From JACVRW01 sp963819635 (lineage in GTDB: Bacteria; Actinomycetota; Thermoleophilia; Solirubrobacterales; Thermoleophilaceae), in assembly GCA_963819635.1 (NCBI GenBank), contig CAWFWX010000003.1, forward strand, positions 1,116,001 through 1,180,000: 64,000 bases of DNA, given 5' to 3'. Below the pieces are notes generated by a model. It was given only the letters and a program-made list of their open reading frames with translations, made no database searches and had not been told where the DNA came from. Made by a program: the position numbers and the translations under genes. Below, piece by piece: positions 30,091 through 37,639 of the stretch; the stretch's first letter is position 1; each line of letters begins with the position of its first letter.

Positions 30091-30548
30091 GCCGTGGTGC
30101 GGTCTCCCACCGTCCGCCACATGATGAGCGCGTCCTCGCGGTTGTCGTGGTAGTACGCCCGCCGGCGGCCGGCGGCCCGGAACCCGAAGCGCTCGTAGAG
30201 GCGGATCGCGGCGTCATTCGAGGTGCGCACCTCGAGCGTGTACTGCTCGCTCGGCTTGTCGGCCTGCTCGAAGAGGCGCTCCAGCAGCGCGCTGGCGATG
30301 CCCTGGCGCTGCCGCGCCGGCTCAATCGCGACGTTCATCAGATGCCAGACCGTGTCGTAGCGCGAGCAGACCAGGTAGCCGATGATCTCGCGGCCCTCGA
30401 CCGCCGCCAGGCAGATGCCGGACGGCTTCGAGAGCTCGAGCACGAACATCGCGAGCGACCAGGGCGTGGGAAACGCGCGCCGCTCGATGGCGATCACCTG
30501 CGGCAGGTCCGCATAGGCCAGCTGACGGATCTCCAGCTCTGCGCTCAT
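30087..30548 (-). CDS. rimI: Ribosomal-protein-alanine N-acetyltransferase RimI-like (GNAT)
   Basis: 153 aa GNAT acetyltransferase. The acetyl-CoA site is RQRQGIASALLERL, and the C-terminal part LEVRTSNDAAIRLYERFGF is the RimI-type signature. RimI acetylates the N-terminus of ribosomal protein S18 in enterobacteria; in many bacteria it is encoded between tsaB and tsaD as here. Four-base overlaps with both neighbours indicate coupled translation. Confidence 0.9.
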   Translation of the reverse strand: MSAELEIRQLAYADLPQVIAIERRAFPTPWSLAMFVLELSKPSGICLAAVEGREIIGYLVCSRYDTVWHLMNVAIEPARQRQGIASALLERLFEQADKPSEQYTLEVRTSNDAAIRLYERFGFRAAGRRRAYYHDNREDALIMWRTVGDRTTA

Positions 30549-31213
30549 GGTTGCGGCTTGGCGTCGGGTTCTCTCAGGTAGTCGGGGAGCACAGCCTCCG
30601 GCGACTCGTCGTGGGCTCGCTCCCCCAGCCGGCAGACGTTGAGCGCACGCACCAGGTGGACCTCGGAGTCCGCGGGTGCTACCGGGATGCCTGCCTGCTC
30701 GAGCATCCCTCGAAATCGTAACGATCCATCCCCGGCCGCCAGCGGCGTGAATCCGTCCTCTCGGAGGCGCGCGACCAGGTCGTCGGGAGTGGCGGCGAAC
30801 GGCGGCCAGAGCTCGCGGTCCGCCTCGAAGAGGGCGGCGAACAGCTCACCGCGGCGGGCGTCGATCAGCGGGAGGCGCACGGCTGCCTCGATGCCCGCCG
30901 CCAGCGCGGCCAGGGACGAGACCCGGCGCAGCGGGAGCCCGGCCGCCGTCGCGAGCGCGCGGGCGGTCGCGACGCCGATCCGAAGGCCCGTGAAGGTGCC
31001 CGGCCCCACGCCCACGGCGATCGCGTCGAGGTCGCCCCAGTCGACACCCGCACGATCCATCGCGCTCGCCACCGCGGGCATGAGCTCGCTCGCGTGTGCC
31101 GGCGGCCGCTCCAATCGCGCGGCCGGGGGCACGACCTCGAACGCCTGGCCGTCCGAGCGCAGCACGCAGGCCGCCGCGGCGGGCGTCGAGGTGTCGATGC
31201 CGAGCAGCGTCAC
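30545..31213 (-). CDS. tsaB: TsaB, tRNA threonylcarbamoyladenosine biosynthesis protein
   Basis: 222 aa catalytically inactive paralogue of TsaD that scaffolds the TsaB-TsaD-TsaE complex. N-terminal TLLGIDTSTPAAAACV, the helix ASELMPAVASAMDRAG and the signature VGVGPGTFTGLRIGVATA are all present. GTG 31213 overlaps the TsaE stop (31210-31213), and its TGA overlaps the rimI ATG. Confidence 0.92.
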   Translation of the reverse strand: MTLLGIDTSTPAAAACVLRSDGQAFEVVPPAARLERPPAHASELMPAVASAMDRAGVDWGDLDAIAVGVGPGTFTGLRIGVATARALATAAGLPLRRVSSLAALAAGIEAAVRLPLIDARRGELFAALFEADRELWPPFAATPDDLVARLREDGFTPLAAGDGSLRFRGMLEQAGIPVAPADSEVHLVRALNVCRLGERAHDESPEAVLPDYLREPDAKPQP

Positions 31214-31626
31214 GCGACCGTGATCCGGCGCCGGTCGCCCCCGGCGTGCTCGAGCAGGACGCGCGCGGCGACCCGCTCGAGCGCCGGCTCCGCCAGCGTG
31301 GGCCACTCCACGAACCCGACCCGCTCTGGCGTGAGGTAGTCGTCGAGCAGCGCGGGATCCTCGCCGGCGAGCGACCCGAGCCGGTAGAGGTCGAGGTGCG
31401 CGACCTCCGGCGAGCCCGCCAGCACGTGGCCGATAGTGAACGTCGGGCTCGTGACGGGCCCCTGGACGCCGAGCGCCCGGCACGCGCCGCGCACGAAGGT
31501 CGTCTTGCCGGCGCCGAGCTCGCCGCTCACGAGCACGACGTCGCCCGCTACCAGGCGGCGCGCCAGCTCGGCTCCGGCCGCTTCGGTCTCGCCCGGTCCA
31601 TGGGTGTGTTTGACGTTATGGGGCAT
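31210..31626 (-). CDS. tsaE: TsaE, ATPase of tRNA t6A synthesis
   Basis: 138 aa P-loop protein. Walker A SGELGAGKTTFVRG, then VTSPTFTIGHVL and HLDLYRL, and the late VGFVEWP that places the conserved Glu-Trp. It binds TsaB-TsaD and hydrolyses ATP to reset the complex. ATG 31626 is the first start before the fold; the frame is open further upstream but there overlaps the divergent protease gene and has foreign codon use. First gene of the t6A operon. Confidence 0.92.
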   Translation of the reverse strand: MPHNVKHTHGPGETEAAGAELARRLVAGDVVLVSGELGAGKTTFVRGACRALGVQGPVTSPTFTIGHVLAGSPEVAHLDLYRLGSLAGEDPALLDDYLTPERVGFVEWPTLAEPALERVAARVLLEHAGGDRRRITVA

Positions 31627-31653
31627 CCGGTACGCCTTAAGAGACCGTAAGAC

Positions 31654-31701
31654 CTTGGCAGGGGGACTTGGAATGCGTTTGCAGGGGGGAATTGGGATGC
31701 G
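31654..31701 (+). repeat. 24-bp tandem duplication carrying ribosome-binding site and ATG
   Basis: Two adjacent units read TTGGCAGGGGGACTTGGAAT-GCG and TTTGCAGGGGGGAATTGGGA-TGCG. Each holds a G-rich Shine-Dalgarno-like run about 7 nt before an ATG (31673 and 31697). The two ATGs are in frame, so the protease has two equivalent start sites. Confidence 0.6.
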
Positions 31702-32560
31702 CGTGATTGCGCGCGCGGCGACCTTGGCCGCGCTGCTCGTACTGACCACCGCGACCGCGGCGTCCGCCGCGACGCCCGCTCTGGGCTCGGCGCCGGACTG
31801 GCGGACCGTCGATGGCGCCGTGCCGTACGGCACGGGCCACGCGATCCCGCTGAAGGCGGCTCGGCCCGCCTGGTTCACCGACGCGCTCGCCACCCGCGTG
31901 CACGCCGCGAACGGCGCGCCCGTGGCGGCGCCCCAGGACGCTCCCCTTCCCGGTGAGATCGGGATCCGCCCGGGCTCCTGGATGATCGGTCCCGCGGGCT
32001 GCACGATGAACTTCGTCTTCGGGTCGCCGGGCAGCTACTCGATCGGAACGGCCGGGCACTGCGGAAACGTCGGCGATCCGGTCACGCTCCTGACGCTCGC
32101 CCCCGGTGGCGCCAACCCCGTTCTCGTGGACATCGGCACGGTCCAGAAGAGCGTGAACGGCGGGATTGGAAACGACTTCGCGCTCGTCTCGATCCGTCCC
32201 GAGTTGCAGAGCTGGGTCAGCCCGACCATGGCGGTCGTCGCGGGCCCCTGCGGCGCATACGGCGGCTCGGGGCCCGAGCCCGTCTTCCACTACGGCCACG
32301 GGCTGGCGGTCGGGACCGGCGGCACGCCGCGCGCCGGCCTCGCGCTCACCTGGCAGGCGAACGCCTTCGGCTGGTCTGGCGCGGCGGCGCCGGGTGACTC
32401 CGGCAGCGCCGTGCGGGTGAACACCGGCATGCAGGCCGCCGGCGACCTCACCCACCTCGTCGTCGACACCAACTGGCTGCCCAGCTACATCGCGGGCACG
32501 AGGATCGGCCGCGTCCTCCAGATCGCGGGCCAGCCGCTCGCGAACAGCCCGCTCTGCTGA
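31697..32560 (+). CDS. Secreted trypsin-like (chymotrypsin-fold) serine protease
   Basis: 287 aa. Signal peptide VIARAATLAALLVLTTATA with cleavage near ASA-AT, a pro-region to about residue 80, then the protease fold. The catalytic triad is visible as GTAGHC (His), IGNDFALVSI (Asp) and PGDSGSAV (Ser); two cysteine pairs are likely. An upstream in-frame ATG (31673) would add eight residues ahead of the signal peptide; 31697 is preferred because the basic n-region begins there. Expressed alone and followed by a strong terminator. Confidence 0.82.
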   Translation: MRVIARAATLAALLVLTTATAASAATPALGSAPDWRTVDGAVPYGTGHAIPLKAARPAWFTDALATRVHAANGAPVAAPQDAPLPGEIGIRPGSWMIGPAGCTMNFVFGSPGSYSIGTAGHCGNVGDPVTLLTLAPGGANPVLVDIGTVQKSVNGGIGNDFALVSIRPELQSWVSPTMAVVAGPCGAYGGSGPEPVFHYGHGLAVGTGGTPRAGLALTWQANAFGWSGAAAPGDSGSAVRVNTGMQAAGDLTHLVVDTNWLPSYIAGTRIGRVLQIAGQPLANSPLC

Positions 32561-32575
32561 GCTGAGTTTCCCCCC

Positions 32576-32615
32576 GGCGCCGGCCGGCCTTCCCCCGTCC
32601 GGCCGGCGCCTTTTT
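32576..32615 (+). terminator. Rho-independent terminator after the protease gene
   Basis: Perfect 12-bp inverted repeat GGCGCCGGCCGG / CCGGCCGGCGCC with an 11-nt loop, immediately followed by TTTTT (32611-32615). It starts 16 bp after the protease stop. Confidence 0.92.
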
Positions 32616-32621
32616 CCCTTC

Positions 32622-32713
32622 AACGGCGACTACGGGCGACTACGGGGTCTGACCCCAAAGGGGTCAGACCCTTAACGGCGACTACGGGGTCTGACCCCTC
32701 CGGGGTCAGACCC
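32622..32713. repeat. Two copies of a 42-bp unit containing the GGGTCTGACCCC palindrome
   Basis: GGGGTCTGACCCC and GGGGTCAGACCC arms with 3-nt loops form hairpins at 32644-32671 and 32686-32713. They are spaced 42 bp apart and linked by direct copies of GGCGACTACGGG (three, from 32624). This palindrome resembles REP-type elements common in bacterial intergenic regions. The right copy runs into the 3' end of the gene at 32706-33044 and supplies its TGA stop. Confidence 0.8.
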
Positions 32714-33044
32714 TTTCGGTGGCGTGCGCTACCGGGACCGTCCCGATCGCCTCCCGCAGGCGGTCGATCAGCGACGGCTTGCGCCGGTGCGCTTCGATCG
32801 CGTGTGCGCGGAGCGGGAGCACCTGGGTCAGCGTCGTCGTGTAGACGAACGGGTCGGCGATGGTCCGGCCGTCGACCAGCGAGATGGCCGCAGCGGGGCG
32901 CCCGTCGATCTCTCCGATCAGCACGGGCTCCGCCAGCGGGCGCTGGCTGTCGAGCGCCGCGATGTCGAGGAGGGCACGGTTGTCGCTCGGCGTGGCGTGG
33001 CGGATGACGTGGTTGGCGGGGAGCACTGTGATCCTTTCCGTCAT
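32706..33044 (-). CDS. Small protein of unknown function (possibly a degenerate GNAT-like N-domain)
   Basis: 112 aa beginning MTERITVLPANHVIRHATPS. The segment IRHATPSDNRALLDIAALDS followed by VLIGEIDGRPAAAISLVDGR and IADPF matches a short actinobacterial family resembling the first half of a GNAT fold, without an acetyl-CoA loop. The C-terminal helix is LRAHAIEAHRRK. The stop codon TGA comes from the GGGTCTGACCC repeat, so the native C-terminus may have been altered by the repeat's arrival. It stands alone on the minus strand. Confidence 0.6.
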   Translation of the reverse strand: MTERITVLPANHVIRHATPSDNRALLDIAALDSQRPLAEPVLIGEIDGRPAAAISLVDGRTIADPFVYTTTLTQVLPLRAHAIEAHRRKPSLIDRLREAIGTVPVAHATERV

Positions 33045-33110
33045 GGGTCACCCAATGATGCGGGCAGGCGTGCCCGGCGCCCATGCGGCAGGCCGCCAGA
33101 TGTGTGGCGG

Positions 33111-33794
33111 CTAACCGAACAGGTCCATCTGCGGAGCCGACGGGGGCTCCGCAGCTGCCGACGTCGCCACCGGCACGGGCGCCACGGCCCCGATCGGCAC
33201 AGGCGGCGGCTCCTCGAGCAGCGCGGGCAGCCGGGCGACGTCCTCCCGGAGCTCCTCGAGCGTCTTCGTGCTCCGGAGCGCCGCAGCCGGGTGGAAGAGC
33301 GGGTAGACGCGCAGCAGCCGTCCACCGAGCTCGTGCACCTGCGGGCGGCCATGGACACCGGTGATGCCGCGCTGGGAGCGTGTGAGCAGCTTCGTGGAGA
33401 AGTTCCCGAGCGTGCAGACGATCTTCGGCTCGATCAGCTCGATCTTCCGGTGGAGGAAGGGCTTACAGGCGTCGATCTCGTCAGGCTGCGGGTCGCGGTT
33501 GCCGGGCGGGCGCGACTGGAGCACGTTCGCGATGAAGACGTCCTCGCGAGACAGGCCGATCTCCTCGAGCAGCTTGTTGAGCAGCTGCCCGGCCCTCCCG
33601 ACGAACGGGAGGCCCTGCTGGTCCTCGTGCATGCCCGGCGCCTCGCCGACGAACATGAGGTCGGCGTCGGCGTTCCCCGAGCCGAAGACGACCTTGGTGC
33701 GCGTCTTCGAGAGCGGGCAGCGCGCGCAGACCTCCGCTTCCCGGAAGAGCTCGACGAGCTCCGCGCGGCGCTCCTCTGCGCTGCGTGGCTGCAT
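33111..33794 (-). CDS. Family 4 (Fe-S) uracil-DNA glycosylase
   Basis: 227 aa. N-terminal CARCPLSKTRT supplies two of four iron-sulfur cysteines; the others are in DEIDACKPFL and KIVCTLGN. The glycosylase motifs are FVGEAPGMHEDQQGLPFVGRAGQLL and, late, YPLFHPAAAL. It excises uracil from DNA. The last 40 residues are a Pro/Ala-rich tail ending in APQMDLFG, similar to a beta-clamp-binding peptide (QxxLF), which is an inference. ATG 33794 starts just before the fold; the frame remains open a little further. Confidence 0.88.
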   Translation of the reverse strand: MQPRSAEERRAELVELFREAEVCARCPLSKTRTKVVFGSGNADADLMFVGEAPGMHEDQQGLPFVGRAGQLLNKLLEEIGLSREDVFIANVLQSRPPGNRDPQPDEIDACKPFLHRKIELIEPKIVCTLGNFSTKLLTRSQRGITGVHGRPQVHELGGRLLRVYPLFHPAAALRSTKTLEELREDVARLPALLEEPPPVPIGAVAPVPVATSAAAEPPSAPQMDLFG

Positions 33795-33835
33795 GGACCC
33801 CAAGCCTAGGCGGTTGGGTTGACGGACTTGCGCAA

Positions 33836-33856
33836 GCACCGGGCGGTGCCCGGTGC
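33836..33856. promoter_or_regulatory. 8-bp hairpin between divergent genes
   Basis: GCACCGGG and CCCGGTGC flank CGGTG in the 140-bp gap between the uracil-DNA glycosylase and the DUF2520 gene. It could be an operator or a structural hairpin; there is no T-run. Evidence is the symmetry only. Confidence 0.3.
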
Positions 33857-33934
33857 GCAGCGACTACCTCTCCCGTTCGTGGGTATCCTCAGAGTCGTCG
33901 GCCGCTACCGACGACGGAGTGGACCGACCGGGGT

Positions 33935-34699
33935 ATGAACCCAGATCAGATGAGTCCTTCGAGCCCGCTGCGGGTGGGCGTTGTCGGTTCCGGCCGAGTC
34001 GGGACCGCGCTGGCGCTCGCGCTCGGCGAGGCGGGCGTGGACGTGGACGGCCCGCTCGGCCGAGGACAGCGGCCGGGGCGCTGCGACGCGATCGTGCTGT
34101 GCGTCCCGGACGCCGAGATCCCCGCCGCGGCCGAGCTCGTGACCGCGGCCGCGCCCCTGGTGGGCCACACGAGCGGCGCCACGCCGCTGTCCGCGCTGGC
34201 CCATGCCGGGGTGCCCGCGTTCGGCCTCCATCCGCTTCAGTCGTTCGCTCACCCCGGTGTCCGCTTCGCGGGCGCCGGCGCAGCCGTCGCGGGATCGACG
34301 CCGGAGGCGCTCGCGTTCGCCACCGAGCTCGCGCGGCGGCTCGGGATGACGCCGTTCGAGATCGACGACGAGGGCCGAGCCGCCTACCACGCGGCCGCTT
34401 CGGTCGCCTCGAACTTCCTGGTCACGCTCCAGGCCGCCGCCGAGGCGATCGCCGCCGGGGCCGGCCTCGACCGCGAGGACGCCCGCGCCCTTTTCGCTCC
34501 GCTGGTGCGCCAGACGGTCGAGAACGTGGCCGAGCTGGGGCCGGAGGCCGCGCTCACCGGGCCGATCGCGCGCGGGGACGAGGCAACGGTCGAAGCGCAG
34601 CGAGCCGCCGTGGAAGAGGTGGCGCCGCAGCTGCTCGAGCTGTTCGACGAGCTCGTCCGCCAGACCCGCGCCCTCGCCGGGCAGAGATCGCCGGCATGA
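33935..34699 (+). CDS. Rossmann-like plus DUF2520 protein, candidate ketopantoate reductase
   Basis: 254 aa. NAD(P)-binding motif VGVVGSGRVGTALALAL at residues 13-29, then CDAIVLCVPDAEI and GLHPLQSF. The all-helical C-terminal half (YHAAASVASNFLVTL) is DUF2520. It overlaps panC (ATGA), which overlaps panB. Proteins of this architecture sit beside panB/panC in many genomes, and a non-PanE reductase called PanG has been described elsewhere. So a ketopantoate-to-pantoate role is plausible but not proven. ATG 33935; a second ATG at 33950 is possible. Confidence 0.8.
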   Translation: MNPDQMSPSSPLRVGVVGSGRVGTALALALGEAGVDVDGPLGRGQRPGRCDAIVLCVPDAEIPAAAELVTAAAPLVGHTSGATPLSALAHAGVPAFGLHPLQSFAHPGVRFAGAGAAVAGSTPEALAFATELARRLGMTPFEIDDEGRAAYHAAASVASNFLVTLQAAAEAIAAGAGLDREDARALFAPLVRQTVENVAELGPEAALTGPIARGDEATVEAQRAAVEEVAPQLLELFDELVRQTRALAGQRSPA

Positions 34700-35553
34700 G
34701 GACGGTCCGCACGGTCGCCGAGCTCCGCGGGCTGCTCGCTCCCGAGCGCCGCGCGGGCCGCAGCATCGGCCTTGTCCCCACGATGGGGTACTTCCACGAG
34801 GGCCACCTGTCGCTCATGCGCCGCGCGCGCGCCGGGACCGACGTGGTGGTCGTGTCGCTGTTCGTGAACCCGGCGCAGTTCGGGCCCGGCGAGGACCTCG
34901 AGGCGTACCCGCGCGACGAGGAGCGCGACGAGCGCCTCGCCGAGGCCGAGGGTGTGGACCTGCTGTTCGCCCCGCCGGTCGAGGAGGTCTATCCCGACGG
35001 CTTCGCCACCGCCGTGACGGTCCGCGACCTGACCGAGATGCTGGAGGGCGACGAGGCACAGCGCGGCCCGGAGCACTTCCAGGGCGTCACGACCGTGGTA
35101 ACCAAGCTCTTCAACATGGCGGGCCCCGACGTGGCCTACTTCGGCCAGAAGGACGCGCAGCAGGCGCTCGTCATCGGAAAACTCGTGCGCGACCTCGACA
35201 TGCCGGTGCGGATCGAGGTCTGTCCCACGATCCGCGACCCCGACGGGCTCGCTCTCAGCTCTCGGAACGCCTACCTGAGTGCCGACGAGCGCGAGCGCGC
35301 CCTGGCTCTCAACCGGGCGCTGCGCGCCGCGGAGGCCGCCGTGGCGAGCGGAGCCCGCGACGCCGCCGCGGTCATGAAGGCCGCCCGCGACGAGCTGGAC
35401 CGCGCCGGACTCGAGCCGGACTATCTCCAGCTCCGCTCTGCAACCGACCTTTCCCCCGTCGAGCGTGTGAACGGCTCGACGCTCCTTGCCGTGGCCGCCC
35501 GCGTGGGGCGTGCCCGGCTCATCGACAACGCGATCCTCGGAGGCGAAAAATGA
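34696..35553 (+). CDS. panC: Pantothenate synthetase PanC
   Basis: 285 aa. ATP-dependent condensation of pantoate with beta-alanine to pantothenate. Nucleotidyltransferase motifs are LVPTMGYFHEGHLSL (HxGH), VSLFVNPAQFGP, VTTVVTKLFN, FGQKDAQQ and SSRNAYLS. The ATG overlaps the DUF2520 stop, and the stop overlaps the panB ATG, giving one coupled unit. Confidence 0.95.
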   Translation: MRTVRTVAELRGLLAPERRAGRSIGLVPTMGYFHEGHLSLMRRARAGTDVVVVSLFVNPAQFGPGEDLEAYPRDEERDERLAEAEGVDLLFAPPVEEVYPDGFATAVTVRDLTEMLEGDEAQRGPEHFQGVTTVVTKLFNMAGPDVAYFGQKDAQQALVIGKLVRDLDMPVRIEVCPTIRDPDGLALSSRNAYLSADERERALALNRALRAAEAAVASGARDAAAVMKAARDELDRAGLEPDYLQLRSATDLSPVERVNGSTLLAVAARVGRARLIDNAILGGEK

Positions 35554-36452
35554 GCCACCGTCCCACCCAGCGCCCCGCCGTCAGCCTCACCACCCTCGCC
35601 GAGAAGAAGGCGCTCGGGGAGCCGATCGTGATGGTCACGGCGTACGACTTCCCCTCGGCGCAGGTGGCCGAGGAGGCCGGCGTAGACGTGGTCCTGGTGG
35701 GCGACTCGGGTGCCATGACCGTGCTGGGGCACACCTCGACCGTGCCGGTCACGACCGACGAGCTCCTGATGCTCGCCAAGGCGGTCAGGCGCGGCCTGAG
35801 CACGCCGCTCCTGATCGGCGACATGCCGTTCGGCTCGTACGAGGCGTCCAACGAGGAGGCCATCCGAAGCGCGCAGCGATTCGTCAAGGAGGCGGGCTGT
35901 GACGCGGTGAAGATCGAGCGCGGCGGCACCTCGGTGGACCGCGCGCGTGCGCTGGTGGGCGCCGGCATCCCGGTCATGGGCCACGTGGGCCTCACGCCTC
36001 AGACCGCAACGGCGCTCGGCGGGTACCGCTCCCAGGGCCGTACGGCGGAGCGAGCGTTCGCCGTGCTGCACGACGCGCTCGCGCTCCAGGACGCGGGCTG
36101 CTTCGCCATCGTCTTCGAGGCGATCCCCAGCCCGCTGACCGAGGCGATCATGCCGCGCATGGAGATCCCCGTGATCGGGATCGGGGCGGGTGCGGCGGCG
36201 GACGGCCAGGTGCTCGTCTTCCACGACCTGCTCGGTATCTACAGCGGGCACGCGGCGCGCTTCGTCAAGCGCTACGCCAACGTCCGCGACGAGATGATCA
36301 GGGGCGTGAGCGAGTACGCGGACGACGTACGGGCCCGCAGATACCCCGAGGAGGAGCACGGATACACGATGGCGCCCGACGAGATCGCGCGGCTCCACGA
36401 GCTGCTCCGCGAACAGACGGGTGAACCGTTCACGGGCGGTTTTTCGCTCTAG
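35550..36452 (+). CDS. panB: 3-methyl-2-oxobutanoate hydroxymethyltransferase PanB
   Basis: 300 aa TIM-barrel enzyme adding a hydroxymethyl group from methylene-tetrahydrofolate to ketoisovalerate, giving ketopantoate. Motifs: MVTAYDFPSAQVAEEAGVD, LVGDSGAMTVLG (metal Asp), IGDMPFGSY, VMGHVGLTPQ and VIGIGAGAAADGQVLVFHD. Slightly longer than E. coli PanB because of a C-terminal extension (DDVRARRYPEEEHGY). Last gene of the pantothenate unit. Confidence 0.95.
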   Translation: MSHRPTQRPAVSLTTLAEKKALGEPIVMVTAYDFPSAQVAEEAGVDVVLVGDSGAMTVLGHTSTVPVTTDELLMLAKAVRRGLSTPLLIGDMPFGSYEASNEEAIRSAQRFVKEAGCDAVKIERGGTSVDRARALVGAGIPVMGHVGLTPQTATALGGYRSQGRTAERAFAVLHDALALQDAGCFAIVFEAIPSPLTEAIMPRMEIPVIGIGAGAAADGQVLVFHDLLGIYSGHAARFVKRYANVRDEMIRGVSEYADDVRARRYPEEEHGYTMAPDEIARLHELLREQTGEPFTGGFSL

Positions 36453-36461
36453 CGCAACCCA

Positions 36462-36487
36462 GGCCCCCCGGACGGGTTGGGGGGGCC
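36462..36487 (+). promoter_or_regulatory. 8-bp hairpin directly abutting a start codon
   Basis: GGCCCCCC (36462-36469) pairs with GGGGGGCC (36480-36487) around a 10-nt loop. The next base begins the ATG of the secreted protein gene. The 3' arm contains the only G-rich ribosome-binding candidate, so folding could hide it. It may equally mark the end of the pan transcript; there is no T-run. Confidence 0.4.
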
Positions 36488-37027
36488 ATGACACGAATTC
36501 GTCGTCTCATTCCCTCCCCAGCGATGGCGGTCGCCCTGCTCGCCCTGTTCATGGCGATGGGCGGCTCGGCGTACGCCCTCGTCATCACGAGCGGGAGCAT
36601 CAAGAACAACACGATCCGGGGCGTCGACGTGCGCAACGGCGGGTTGCTCGGCAAGGATGTCCGCGCGGACGGTCTCGGCGGCCGGGCGATCAAGGAGTCG
36701 ACCCTTGGTCCGGTCCCGAGCGCGGCTCTCGCCAGCGGCGGCACCCACTTCGCGGTTGTGAATGCCGGCGGCCAGCAGGTGCGGGCCCGCGGCACCACCT
36801 CGGCGGCTCGCACGGCCGAGGGCCGCTACCAGGTGATCTTCGACCGCGACGTCCGCGGCTGCGCCTATTACGCGACGATCGGCGGGCCGACGGCGGCAGC
36901 GCCGCCCGACAATGGGCAGATCACGCTGAGCGCACTGGGCGCCAACGTCAACGGAGTGGACATCAGGACGACCGGAGCGAACGGCAACGACGCGAACAAG
37001 CCGTTCCACCTACTCGTTCTCTGCTGA
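36488..37027 (+). CDS. Secreted protein with SPAM-type signal and decapeptide repeats
   Basis: 179 aa. N-terminal signal PSPAMAVALLALFMAMGGSAYA, then about four ten-residue repeats in residues 34-75 (SGSIKNNTIR, GVDVRNGGLL, GKDVRADGLG, GRAIKESTLG). A beta-rich C-terminal domain follows, with two cysteines (RGCAYYATI and the terminal LVLC). It shares layout with the 38629-39312 protein. The 3' end overlaps the convergent acetyltransferase gene by 18 bp. Function unknown; surface-exposed by inference. Confidence 0.7.
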   Translation: MTRIRRLIPSPAMAVALLALFMAMGGSAYALVITSGSIKNNTIRGVDVRNGGLLGKDVRADGLGGRAIKESTLGPVPSAALASGGTHFAVVNAGGQQVRARGTTSAARTAEGRYQVIFDRDVRGCAYYATIGGPTAAAPPDNGQITLSALGANVNGVDIRTTGANGNDANKPFHLLVLC

Positions 37028-37621
37028 GGCAGGACTCTCTGCGGAGGAGGAATACTCGACGCGCCGGAGCACCTTGGCGGGTGCTCCGGCGGCGATCGAG
37101 AACGGCGGGATGTCCGCCGTCACGACGCTGTTCGCCCCGATCACGCAGCGCTCGCCGACGGTCACGCCGCTCGTGATCACGACGTTCGCGCCGCACCAGA
37201 CGTTGTCGCCCACGCGCGTCGGGCCCTTGCTCGTGAACCCCTGCCAGGTGATCGGCTGATCGGGGTCGTCGAAACGGTGGTTCGCGTCCGTCACGAAGCA
37301 GCCATTCGCGAACATGCAGTGGTCGCCGATCTCGACGAGGTCGTCGGCCGCCACCATGACGCCGATGTTCAGAAACGTTCCCTGCCCGATCCGGATGCGC
37401 CCCGTGTCGGAGATGGTGAGCCACACGTCCGGCTCGAAGAGCGTGTGCTCGCCCACCTCGAGGCGCCCGTCGCGCAGCGCCTCCAGCACGTTTCCGTGGA
37501 TCGGCCAGCGCGCGAAGGCGCGGCGCCGAGCCAGCTCGCGGTGGATCGCCAGCCGGTTCCAGGGCAGCGAGTTGCGCTCGTACCAGCGCCACTTCTGCCA
37601 CCAGAGCCGGGCGTTCTCCAT
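37010..37621 (-). CDS. Left-handed beta-helix acetyltransferase (LacA/NodL type)
   Basis: 203 aa. After a helical N-terminus (NARLWWQKWRWYERNSLPWN) the hexapeptide-repeat region runs from about residue 60: IRIGQGTFLNIGVMV, IGDHCMFANGCFVTDANH, VGDNVWCGANVVITSGV, IGANSVVTADIP. The tail IAAGAPAKVLR is typical. Relatives acetylate sugars with acetyl-CoA. ATG 37621 is 18 bp from the divergent DCC1 start; a longer frame upstream runs antisense through that gene and through the palindromic repeat and is rejected. Confidence 0.85.
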   Translation of the reverse strand: MENARLWWQKWRWYERNSLPWNRLAIHRELARRRAFARWPIHGNVLEALRDGRLEVGEHTLFEPDVWLTISDTGRIRIGQGTFLNIGVMVAADDLVEIGDHCMFANGCFVTDANHRFDDPDQPITWQGFTSKGPTRVGDNVWCGANVVITSGVTVGERCVIGANSVVTADIPPFSIAAGAPAKVLRRVEYSSSAESPASAENE

Positions 37622-37639
37622 CGCCGCAGCTTTCCAGAG

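Noticed and set aside
32620..33084. Alternative 154-codon frame over 32706-33044
   Set aside because: Its C-terminus is just the translated GGGTCTGACCCC repeats, and the rest is low-complexity; the 112-codon frame has a plausible fold.
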